Assembly: GCA_031291475.1 (NCBI GenBank)
Contig: JARLIY010000160.1
Location: forward strand, 1 to 64,000
Direction of reading: 5' to 3'
DNA length: 64,000 nucleotides
Source of the DNA: Xanthobacteraceae bacterium
GTDB lineage: Bacteria > Pseudomonadota > Alphaproteobacteria > Rhizobiales > Xanthobacteraceae
Under the pieces are notes generated by a model, which ran no database searches, was not told where the DNA came from, and saw only the letters and a list, made by a program, of their open reading frames with translations. This document shows, piece by piece, positions 24,022-31,541 of the stretch. The first letter of the stretch is position 1. Each line of letters begins with the position of its first letter. The position numbers and the translations under genes were made by a program.

Positions 24022-25161
24022 ATGGCGAAGAAGATTCTGATTGTTGGCGGTGGTCTTGCCGGAACAATCGTCGCGAATGGCTTATGCCGTCAGCTCAAGG
24101 ACGAACTGGCTTCCGGCGGAACCACAATCACCATGCTAGGCGCATCGCCGAAGCACATGTATCAGCCCGGACTGCTTTACGTGCCGTTTGGTCGCATGCG
24201 CGAATCGGAGCTATTCCGCGATCAACGCAAAGTGCTGGACCGCCGTGTGCCGTATTTCGTCGATCCGGCCAAACGCATCGACATCGACAAGAAAACGGTC
24301 TTGACCGAGTCCGGTAAGAGCCATGCATATGATTTTCTTGTAATTGCGACCGGCTCGCGAATTCGCCCGGACACCATACCCGGCATGGCCGAGGGCGCGC
24401 ATTGGTTCTATGATCTCGACGGTGCTCGGAAGATGCGTGACGCGTTGCGCGATTTCCAAGGCGGCAAGATCGTCGTCAATGTCAACGCGCCGCACAAGTG
24501 CCCCGTGGCGCCGCTGGAAATCACGTTCATGCTGCGCGATTTTCTCGCTGCGAAGGACGTGCTGAATAAGAGCGAGATCACTTATACTTATCCGGTCGGG
24601 CGGCTGCACGGTCTTGAGCCGGTGGCACAATGGGCGGTGCCCGAGTTCGAGCGCTGCGGCATCAAGTCGGAGATTTTCTTCAACACCAAATCGATCGATC
24701 CCAAGGGAAAAACCATCACCTCCGAAGAGGGGGTGACGCTGAGCTATGATCTACTTGTTACGATTCCACCGCATACCGGCCAGCAAGTCATCACCGATTC
24801 GGACCTCGGTAAAGGCGGCTGGGTCCCAACCCAACGCAACACGCTGCTGCGCGAGGGATCGAGCGACGTATTCATCGTCGGCGACACCACCAATATACCA
24901 ATCTCGAAAGCCGGCTCAACCGCGCACTTCGAGGCCGACACGATAGTCGACAATCTGTCGTCGCTGATCAAGGAGGACCGGTGGGCGCGAAACTACGACG
25001 GCAAGGTCTTTTGCTTCATGGAGACCGGCCTCCACACCGGCACCTATGTCTGGTTCAACTATACGACGCCGCCGAATCCCGGCCCGCCCTCGCAGATGAT
25101 TCATTGGTTCAAGCTGGCCTATAACCGCATGTATTGGTTATCCGCCAGCGGCCTGCTGTAA
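24022..25161 (+). CDS. SQR-like FAD/NAD(P)-binding oxidoreductase
   Basis: This 379-residue flavoprotein is of the sulfide:quinone oxidoreductase superfamily. The FAD motif IVGGGLAGT lies at residues 7-15, DFLVIATGS in the middle and FIVGDTTN near 285. Cys160 (HKCPVAPLE) and Cys331 (KVFCF) sit where the two core cysteines of SQR lie; a third SQR cysteine is absent. The C-terminal aromatic segment (MIHWFKLAYNRMYWL) could bind the membrane. GGATGGAGG lies upstream of the ATG. With TusA/DsrE before and DUF1641 after, it may load persulfide onto carriers (inference). It is distinct from the fuller SQR at 28113. Confidence 0.8.
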   Translation: MAKKILIVGGGLAGTIVANGLCRQLKDELASGGTTITMLGASPKHMYQPGLLYVPFGRMRESELFRDQRKVLDRRVPYFVDPAKRIDIDKKTVLTESGKSHAYDFLVIATGSRIRPDTIPGMAEGAHWFYDLDGARKMRDALRDFQGGKIVVNVNAPHKCPVAPLEITFMLRDFLAAKDVLNKSEITYTYPVGRLHGLEPVAQWAVPEFERCGIKSEIFFNTKSIDPKGKTITSEEGVTLSYDLLVTIPPHTGQQVITDSDLGKGGWVPTQRNTLLREGSSDVFIVGDTTNIPISKAGSTAHFEADTIVDNLSSLIKEDRWARNYDGKVFCFMETGLHTGTYVWFNYTTPPNPGPPSQMIHWFKLAYNRMYWLSASGLL

Positions 25162-25172
25162 AGGAGGCGATC

Positions 25173-25694
25173 ATGAACAATGTTTCTCTTTCCAACGAGC
25201 CGATCGACGAGCTCGGCCAGTTGCAGAAGGCAGCGCGCGAAGCCCTGACCGATTCGATGGTTGAGCGTCTCGCCATCACCGGCGCCAACGCTCTCGAACT
25301 GCTTGACCGGCTCAACGACGAGCGTACCAGCGATGCGATCAACGTCCTGATCGATCGGGTGACCGAACTTCACAAGGTCGGCGCGCTCAACACGCTGTTC
25401 GACATGGTTCTGCTGTTGCATGCTGCGCGCGACGCATCGACCGACAATATCATCGAGCGTCTGTTCGGCTTCGTCGAACAGATAATCAATACGGTCGGCA
25501 ATGAAGCGATGGCAACACTGGCGGGCAATGCCAGGCAGGCGCTGGACGAGGCCGCCGCGGAAGCAGCGCAAACGACGCCGCGTGGCGGTTTGTTCGCCAT
25601 GCTGGCGATGTTGTCGAAGCCAGAGGCCCAGCGCAGCTTGGCCTTCTTGCTAGCCTTCGGCGAGAAATTACAGCGAGGCGTGACGGGTGCTTGA
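25173..25694 (+). CDS. DUF1641 protein
   Basis: This 173-residue helical protein is of the DUF1641 type, a family often encoded beside SQR-like flavoproteins or formate dehydrogenase genes. The repeated helical pattern (LLDRLNDERTSDAINVLIDRV, TDNIIERLFGFVEQ) is visible. No cysteines are present, so it is not a sulfur carrier; a structural or membrane-partner role for the preceding oxidoreductase is likely (inference). AAGGAGG directly follows the preceding stop and marks the start. Confidence 0.72.
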   Translation: MNNVSLSNEPIDELGQLQKAAREALTDSMVERLAITGANALELLDRLNDERTSDAINVLIDRVTELHKVGALNTLFDMVLLLHAARDASTDNIIERLFGFVEQIINTVGNEAMATLAGNARQALDEAAAEAAQTTPRGGLFAMLAMLSKPEAQRSLAFLLAFGEKLQRGVTGA

Positions 25695-25807
25695 GTCTTA
25701 TCCGCGCACGAAGGCCGGCACAGCTATGTTTAGGCGTGCCGACCGGTTGCATTTCTTCCTGCCGGATGGTTTATGCAGCCAACGATGCGAATCCCCAGAG
25801 TAAAATT

Positions 25808-26260
25808 ATGAAGCCGCAACACTTGGTCAACCCGGACGGACATTACCTTGATATCGACGCACTGATTGCCAGCGCTCAGGAGGCGAGTGGATTCCTCAAG
25901 GCCTTGTCGCATGAGGCGCGGCTCTTGATCCTTTGCCTGCTGATCGAAGAGGAAAAGTCGGTAACGGAGATCGAAGGGATACTCAGTCTGCGCCAACCGG
26001 CGATTTCGCAGCAACTCGCACGACTGCGCGCCGACGGCTTGGTTGAGACGCGGCGCGAGGGCAAGAACATTTTCTATTCGCTGGCGCGGCCCGAGGTTCG
26101 CGCGGTTATTGGTGTGCTCCACCAGGCTTTTTGCCAACAACCCCAAGTGCGCTCGCGGGCTGTAAGCAGGCGTCCAGTCACTCGCGCCACGGCGCGCGCG
26201 AAAGAAGCTGGTCGCCGCGTCCATTCCCAGGTGAAACGCTCCTCGCGAAGGCCTGGATAG
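25808..26260 (+). CDS. ArsR-family regulator with two-cysteine sensor, sHdrR-like
   Basis: This 150-residue ArsR repressor has its winged-helix core at about residues 22-110, with the recognition region QPAISQQLARLR. Cys43 (LLILCLL) and Cys109 (HQAFC) are 66 residues apart, as in sHdrR and BigR, so it probably senses sulfane sulfur by a disulfide or polysulfide link. The C-terminal 40 residues are Arg-rich and extend beyond the usual fold. The start is uncertain: ATG 25808 lacks a good ribosome site, and ATG 25766 is an alternative. As the last gene of the sulfur-carrier operon, it likely controls the shdr locus (inference). Confidence 0.78.
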   Translation: MKPQHLVNPDGHYLDIDALIASAQEASGFLKALSHEARLLILCLLIEEEKSVTEIEGILSLRQPAISQQLARLRADGLVETRREGKNIFYSLARPEVRAVIGVLHQAFCQQPQVRSRAVSRRPVTRATARAKEAGRRVHSQVKRSSRRPG

Positions 26261-26603
26261 CCGCGGGGAGGAACGCATGCCGTTCGGTAGGCAACTTAAA
26301 ACATGCGAGGGCTTGAGGGCGATGTTGCGTCGGCGAGCGTCGGTAATGCATGATCGTCGGTCGTTTGTTGATCGCGTTTGCTAAGCCGCTCTATGGTCTG
26401 TCCGGGATTTCAAGCTTTTCGGCTAAATCTGTGCACCGCACTACGGTTGATTTGTCGCGTACCGATTGGCCCACGGCCGCAAGTTCAATCACCACTGCAA
26501 GCGCAAGTGCTGCGGTGGTAATGACAGCGGTCATAATATTTTGGCACGCCGAACCTTACCCTTATGCGTGCCGAAAGCTCATCGAATAAATTTGGATGCA
26601 CGT
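26261..26603. other. Intergenic region without recognised gene
   Basis: These 343 bases are AT-richer than the flanking operons. Short open frames exist, one with a hydrophobic stretch near 26,500-26,560, but none resembles a known family or has a good ribosome site. It marks the start of a decayed stretch that runs to about 28,112. Confidence 0.5.
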
Positions 26604-26954
26604 ATGCGAACTGCATCAACATGGCTGGCTGTTTTCTGTATGGGTGTTTGCTCAGCCTGGAGCGAGGAGGGCAATTCGGTAGATGATGTACGAAAAGGCC
26701 ACCATTTGGCGACCATGTTATGTACAGCTTGTCATATCGCGGCGTCCGACCAGAGTTACGCGCCGACTTTGAGCCCACCGGCGCCGTCCTTTGAATCAAT
26801 AGCGCAGCGCAGGGAAATAAGCGCCGATTCACTACAAAAGTTTCTGACCACGACGCATCAGGGCTTAGACAATCCAAAAGGCATGCCGAATCCTAACTTG
26901 GCTGATTTTCAAATAAAGGAAATAGTTGCTTATCTGCTGAGCTTGCGTAATTAG
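26604..26954 (+). CDS. Small monoheme cytochrome c
   Basis: This 116-residue protein has a signal peptide (about 1-20, ending in AWS). One heme site (CTACH) lies in the first half and a probable axial Met in GMPNPNL. The final helix EIVAYLLSLRN is typical of class I cytochromes. It may accept electrons from SQR or from the periplasmic module and pass them to an oxidase (inference). The ribosome site is weak, and an in-frame TTG 12 bases upstream is possible. It stands alone inside a decayed region. Confidence 0.75.
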   Translation: MRTASTWLAVFCMGVCSAWSEEGNSVDDVRKGHHLATMLCTACHIAASDQSYAPTLSPPAPSFESIAQRREISADSLQKFLTTTHQGLDNPKGMPNPNLADFQIKEIVAYLLSLRN

Positions 26955-27371
26955 CAGGGAACGGAACGCCAAGGGCGCTACGACACGTGTTCTCCAGTCG
27001 ACCCAGAAAGCGTTGTCCGCGAGCGCAACGACGCTCAGCACGTCACCGCAATGAGCGTCGTTATCATGGCATCCTTCCTGCCACCGAGATGGGAAAAGTC
27101 GCTTTCGTCTCTTGTATGTACCGAAAATCGGATTCGGCAATATTGGTGGTGAAGTCCACCGAGAACCGGCCGTGAGATGAACCCGAGCAAACGCTCGGAG
27201 TTCTCGGCACGCACAGGGAGCGAGCTAGTTCTGGTATTTTGTACCGGTGCCAAATTCTCTGCGTTCCTCACGCCACTGCCGGCGACGATACTAGAATACC
27301 CGGCCCTATCATCTCAGGCTGCCTCACGAGGACCATCCAAGTGTCAGATTGCGTCCACTTGCTTGTTCTCG
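26955..27371. other. Intergenic region, probably decayed
   Basis: No gene is recognised in these 417 bases. A small dyad, CCGAG-CAAACG-CTCGG, lies at 27183-27198. Minus-strand frames give no similarity I can name. The adjacent metY and rhodanese fragments suggest that this stretch is also degenerate. Confidence 0.45.
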
Positions 27372-27629
<258 letters not shown>

Positions 27630-27793
27630 CTATGCATGGAGGCTATAATGTCGATCCTGAACGAACATCAAGGTGCCAAAGTCGATACCGATAGGCCAGC
27701 AGCGGACTCACGGACTGCAAAAAAGTGTGGCGGCACCCTTCGCCTTTCAGCAGAAGCAGACTCGGCATTCCCGGCTCCGGAGCCGCTACGCAC

Positions 27794-27953
27794 TCACGCG
27801 CCAGGCGTGATCGGCTTCTCGACTGAACCGCCGCTCTCGGCCCAGTCCTTAAAGTCGCCGAGGTTATAAAACCCGGTCATAGCCCAGGTCTTTGAGCACC
27901 TTGCCACCCAGCGCCGCGCGCCCGCCAGAGGCACAGTAGAGGATCACTGTTTT
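27794..27953 (-). pseudogene. Rhodanese 3' remnant with frameshift
   Basis: The minus strand reads KTVILYCASGGRAALGG then KVLKDLGYDRV, the active-site loop and last helices of a single-domain rhodanese. One extra base in the A-run at 27868-27871 (plus strand) shifts the frame; after correction it continues YNLGDFKDWAESGG to a TGA at 27794-27796. An upstream in-frame stop and no recognisable N-terminal half confirm a pseudogene. It lies just ahead of sqr, so an earlier sqr-rhodanese arrangement may have decayed (inference). Confidence 0.8.
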
Positions 27954-28047
27954 GCTTCTCCTTAATTGCGTGACTTCCGACCACACTACCCTGTGGTGCT
28001 GCGGTTTCGGATCGGCTTTCCACCATCGTTCTTATCCCTAGGTCAAA

Positions 28048-28061
28048 TTGACTTGAATCAA
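28048..28061 (+). promoter_or_regulatory. FixK/FNR-type box upstream of sqr
   Basis: TTGAC-TTGA-ATCAA has the same two half-sites as the box at 14287-14300 and lies 51 bases before the sqr start. It fits the FixK/FNR consensus, suggesting control by oxygen or redox state. No convincing -10 at the usual spacing is obvious. Confidence 0.6.
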
Positions 28062-28112
28062 CACAGAGGCGCGGCAAGCGTGGCTTGTTGATTGCATAAT
28101 CGGGAGGAATTT

Positions 28113-29393
28113 ATGGCCCACATTGTCGTGCTTGGTGGTGGCATTGGCGGCGTTTCCTGCGTCTACGAGTTGAAAAATTCGGTGCGTAGGGAAGACCGTG
28201 TCACCCTCGTGTCCAACAAGCCGTTCTTCCAATTCACACCATCGAACCCCTGGGTGGCGGTGAAATGGCGGTCGAAGGACGACATCACCATCGCCCTTGC
28301 AGCGGTGCTCGCGAAGCACGGCGTCGAATTTAGCGCCGCTGGCGCCAAGCGCGTTCATGCGGACGAGAACCGCGTCGAGCTCGGCGACGGCTCATCCTTG
28401 GCTTACGACTATCTGGTCGTAGCGACCGGTCCAGAACTCGCCTTCGATGAGATCGAAGGCCTCGGCCCCGAGTGTAACACAAGCTCGATCTGCGATGTCG
28501 ACCATGCAACGGCGGCCAACAAACGCTGGGAGGAATTCTGCAAGAATCCCGGTCCTATCGTTGTCGGCGGCGTCCAGGGCGCGTCTTGCTTCGGTCCGGC
28601 CTACGAATTCGCCATGATCATGGATGCGGACCTGTGTCGCCGGCGCATCCGTGACAAAGTGCCAATGACCTTCGTTACCGCCGAACCTTATATCGGTCAT
28701 CTCGGCGTCGGCGGAGTCGGCGATACCAAAGGCATGCTCGAATCCGAGATGCGGCAGCGCCACATCAGATGGATCGTCAACGCTAAGGTTGATAAGGTCA
28801 ATCCTGACAAAATGCAGGTGAGCGAAGTCGACGAGGACGGCAAGCATAAAAAGACGCACGAGTTAGCGTTCAAATTCGCGATGATGATCCCGGCATTCCG
28901 CGGCATCGCGGCGCTGCGCGGGATCGAAGGCCTGACGAATCCGCGCGGCTTTATCGTCGTCGATAAGCATCAGCGCAATCCCAAATTCCGCAACGTGTTT
29001 GGAGTCGGCGTCTGCATCGCCATCGCGCCACTTGAGCAGACCGCTGTCCCCGTCGGCGTACCCAAGACCGGCTACATGATCGAGTCTATGGTGACGGCAA
29101 CGGCGCTCAATATCGGTCAGCTCGTTCGCGGTCAGGAGGCGACACACGAAGCAACATGGAATGCGATCTGTCTCGCGGATTTCGGCGATTCCGGCGTAGC
29201 GTTCGTTGCCATGCCGCAAAATCCGCCGCGCAACGTCAATTGGGCCTCGAGCGGACGTTGGGTGCACGTCGCCAAGGTGGCATTCGAAAAGTACTTCCTG
29301 CACAAGATCCGCACCGGTACGACGGAGCCGTATTACGAGAAGGTCGTTATGAAACTTCTCGACATCGGCAAGATCAAACGGCCAGCCGCTTAG
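28113..29393 (+). CDS. sqr: Sulfide:quinone oxidoreductase
   Basis: This 426-residue FAD protein oxidises sulfide to sulfane sulfur or polysulfide and reduces membrane quinone. The N-terminal motif is VVLGGGIGGVS. Three cysteines match the SQR catalytic set of Acidithiobacillus-type enzymes: Cys127 (SSICDVDH), Cys159 (GASCFGPAYE) and Cys353 (NAICLADFG). The C-terminal part GRWVHVAKVAFEKYF is the amphipathic membrane-binding region. GGGAGGA at 28102-28108 fixes ATG 28113. A FixK-type box precedes it. It is the likely entry of sulfide electrons into the chain. Confidence 0.92.
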   Translation: MAHIVVLGGGIGGVSCVYELKNSVRREDRVTLVSNKPFFQFTPSNPWVAVKWRSKDDITIALAAVLAKHGVEFSAAGAKRVHADENRVELGDGSSLAYDYLVVATGPELAFDEIEGLGPECNTSSICDVDHATAANKRWEEFCKNPGPIVVGGVQGASCFGPAYEFAMIMDADLCRRRIRDKVPMTFVTAEPYIGHLGVGGVGDTKGMLESEMRQRHIRWIVNAKVDKVNPDKMQVSEVDEDGKHKKTHELAFKFAMMIPAFRGIAALRGIEGLTNPRGFIVVDKHQRNPKFRNVFGVGVCIAIAPLEQTAVPVGVPKTGYMIESMVTATALNIGQLVRGQEATHEATWNAICLADFGDSGVAFVAMPQNPPRNVNWASSGRWVHVAKVAFEKYFLHKIRTGTTEPYYEKVVMKLLDIGKIKRPAA

Positions 29394-29449
29394 CAAAAGG
29401 ACCGTCAACGAAATGGCGTTGCGTCGAGCGCCAGTTCGGGGAATGCGGG

Positions 29450-30139
29450 ATGAGCGTTGTTGAAGTTACCTATTTTTCGGATCTCCTTTGCGTGTGGGCA
29501 TATGTATCACAAGCGCGCATCGATGCAGTCAAAGAAAAGTTCGGCGATTCCGTGCGAATAAAGCACCGATTCTGCTCCGTCTTCGGTGACACAGTCGGAC
29601 AAATCAATTCAACCTGGAAGGATAAGGGTGGATACGAAGGGTTCAACTTGCATTTGCGACATGTGGCAGAGAGGTTTCCGCATATCGAGGTTCACCCTGA
29701 GATTTGGTTGAAGACGCGCCCGCTGACTTCGGCTAGCCCCCATCTGTTTATGAAAGCAGTCCAGGTATGGGACCATGAATCCGGAGCGATCGGAAACAAA
29801 TCTGAACCGAGCATTTTTGATCAAGTAACCTGGGCATTGCGTTGCGCGTTCTTTCGAGACTGCCGTGACATTTCTCACTGGGAGATCCAATGTCAGATAG
29901 CCGAGGGCCTCGGCGCCGACATCGGCGCTATTGAGAAACTCATTCACAGCGGTGCCGCATTCGCCCGCTTGGCTGCGGATTATCAAGATGCTGACAAGAT
30001 GCGGATCGAAGGCAGTCCGAGTTTGGTGCTAAACGAGGGGCGTCAGAAGCTTTATGGAAATGTCGGCTTCCGCTTGATGGATGCGAACATTCAAGAGCTT
30101 TTCCGCGCACCTCGTGCGGACGAAGCTAGTTGGTGTTGA
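29450..30139 (+). CDS. DsbA-family thioredoxin-fold protein with single active-site cysteine
   Basis: This 229-residue protein resembles DsbA-like/2-hydroxychromene isomerase family members: YFSDLLCVWAYVSQARID at the N terminus places Cys14 where DsbA has CxxC, but the second cysteine is absent. The cis-Pro segment IEGSPSLVLNEG is present. No signal peptide is seen, so it is cytoplasmic. Following sqr by 56 bases, it could form mixed disulfides or glutathione persulfide adducts (inference). Further cysteines lie at positions 42, 131, 137 and 147. The ribosome site (GGGGAA) is moderate. Confidence 0.65.
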   Translation: MSVVEVTYFSDLLCVWAYVSQARIDAVKEKFGDSVRIKHRFCSVFGDTVGQINSTWKDKGGYEGFNLHLRHVAERFPHIEVHPEIWLKTRPLTSASPHLFMKAVQVWDHESGAIGNKSEPSIFDQVTWALRCAFFRDCRDISHWEIQCQIAEGLGADIGAIEKLIHSGAAFARLAADYQDADKMRIEGSPSLVLNEGRQKLYGNVGFRLMDANIQELFRAPRADEASWC

Positions 30140-30260
30140 TACCCGCGCCGTTCACATCGAGCCAACGATAATTCGGAGTTATGTGCCGTTTCACCGTCGG
30201 ACGTATCACATAATTCGCGGACCGTTTGTCAACGACCGTTTCGCTTTCAAAATGCTGTTC

Positions 30261-31529
30261 CTACTCCGGCGCCGTCGCCACGTTCTCGTTGCCGGCCTGC
30301 CCGACATTGCCGCCCGACTGCTGACCGGCAATGCGTACCGTGTCGCCGTCGGCGAGCGAGTCCGGCGGACTGTTCACCACCCGATCGGACAGCGTCAGTC
30401 CTGAGAGAATTTCCACTTCTGTTCCGAGGTTACGCCCGATCGTGACCGGCTTGAGCTCGATCTTGTCGCCGGCGCCGATAGTGGCGACCTCCATGCCGTG
30501 TTCCCGGAAAATGAGCGCGCTGGTCGGCACGCGCACGACGTCGGCATTGGTCGGCAGCTCGAAATCGACCTGGGCGTAGGCGCCCGGTTGCAGCAGGCCG
30601 TCCGGATTGTCGGCATGCAGTTCCACCAGCAAGGTGCGCGCGCTGGTGTTAATCGCGCTCGACGTGGTGGCGACGGCGGCCTTGAAAGTTTTCTCCGGAT
30701 ATTGCGGCAGATGCAGCTCCGCCGTCAGGTCGGCTTGAATTCCGGCCGATAATTGCTGCGGCACCTGCACGTAGACGCGCATCTTGTGAATGTCGGCGAC
30801 GCGGAACAATTCCGGTCCGTTGCCGCCGCTGCCGGCATTGATAAGCGCTCCGATATCGGTCTCGCGCGCGGTGACCACGCCGTCGAAGGGCGCGGTGATG
30901 TTTTTGAAGCTTTCCAGCGCTTGCAGGCGATCGACTTCGCCCTGGTCGGCGGCGACCTCTGCGGTCGCCGCGTTCAGGCGGGCTAGCGCGCTGTTGTAAT
31001 CGGCTTCCTTGCTCTCCTGCTCCTGCTCGGAGACGACGCCCTTGGGCGAGTCGCGCCAGCGCTGATAGGTCGTCTCGGCGAACTGCTTTTCGGCTTCCCT
31101 GACTTTGACCAGGGCGCGCGCCGAATTGAGCTTGCCTTGCGCCGCGGCCAGTTGCGCATCGAGGTCCGGGGTCTCGATCTCAGCGAGGATGGCACCCTTT
31201 TTCACGTGGGCGCCGTAATCGAAGTACCAATCCTTCAAATAACCGGGCACGCGGGCGTAAATAGACGCCTCGTACCAGGCCTGCACGGTACCCGGCAGCG
31301 TCAGGCGTTGCACAGCGGCGCCGGCGTGCGGACTGATCACGGCGACGGTCGGGATCGCCTGCTCCTTCGTCCACTGCGTGACCTCCGCCTCGTGGCTGCG
31401 CCGTTGCAGGATGCCGAACAGGGCAATGACGACCGCAATGGCCGCGGCAATGAGTGCGATCCGGCGCAGATTGCGCGGCGGCGCCGATGTGGGCGTTTCA
31501 TGCGGGGACCTGTGATCTTCCGAGACCAT
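30261..31529 (-). CDS. RND efflux periplasmic adaptor (membrane fusion protein)
   Basis: This 422-residue HlyD/AcrA-type adaptor has an N-terminal membrane anchor at about residues 23-42, a lipoyl-like half-motif (EIETPDLDAQLAAA), a coiled-coil hairpin rich in Ala/Glu (AEKQFAETTYQRWRD onward), and then beta-barrel and membrane-proximal domains. It links the inner-membrane pump to an outer-membrane channel. It is the second gene after the pump (12-base gap), which is the reverse of the common adaptor-pump order. The stretch between 30140 and 30260 is otherwise empty. Confidence 0.9.
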   Translation of the reverse strand: MVSEDHRSPHETPTSAPPRNLRRIALIAAAIAVVIALFGILQRRSHEAEVTQWTKEQAIPTVAVISPHAGAAVQRLTLPGTVQAWYEASIYARVPGYLKDWYFDYGAHVKKGAILAEIETPDLDAQLAAAQGKLNSARALVKVREAEKQFAETTYQRWRDSPKGVVSEQEQESKEADYNSALARLNAATAEVAADQGEVDRLQALESFKNITAPFDGVVTARETDIGALINAGSGGNGPELFRVADIHKMRVYVQVPQQLSAGIQADLTAELHLPQYPEKTFKAAVATTSSAINTSARTLLVELHADNPDGLLQPGAYAQVDFELPTNADVVRVPTSALIFREHGMEVATIGAGDKIELKPVTIGRNLGTEVEILSGLTLSDRVVNSPPDSLADGDTVRIAGQQSGGNVGQAGNENVATAPE

Positions 31530-31541
31530 GGATTATTCCGG

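Noticed and set aside
14349-25161. Reverse Dsr (dsrAB) sulfur oxidation locus
   Set aside because: DsrE and TusA proteins occur, but no dsrAB, dsrC or dsrMKJOP genes are visible; the HdrC/B/A set defines sHdr instead.
26350-26589. Possible 79-residue membrane peptide
   Set aside because: No ribosome site and no recognisable family in a decayed strip.
27648-27869. Short plus-strand frame with GGAGG before ATG
   Set aside because: 73 codons of low-complexity sequence overlapping the rhodanese remnant; no similarity seen.
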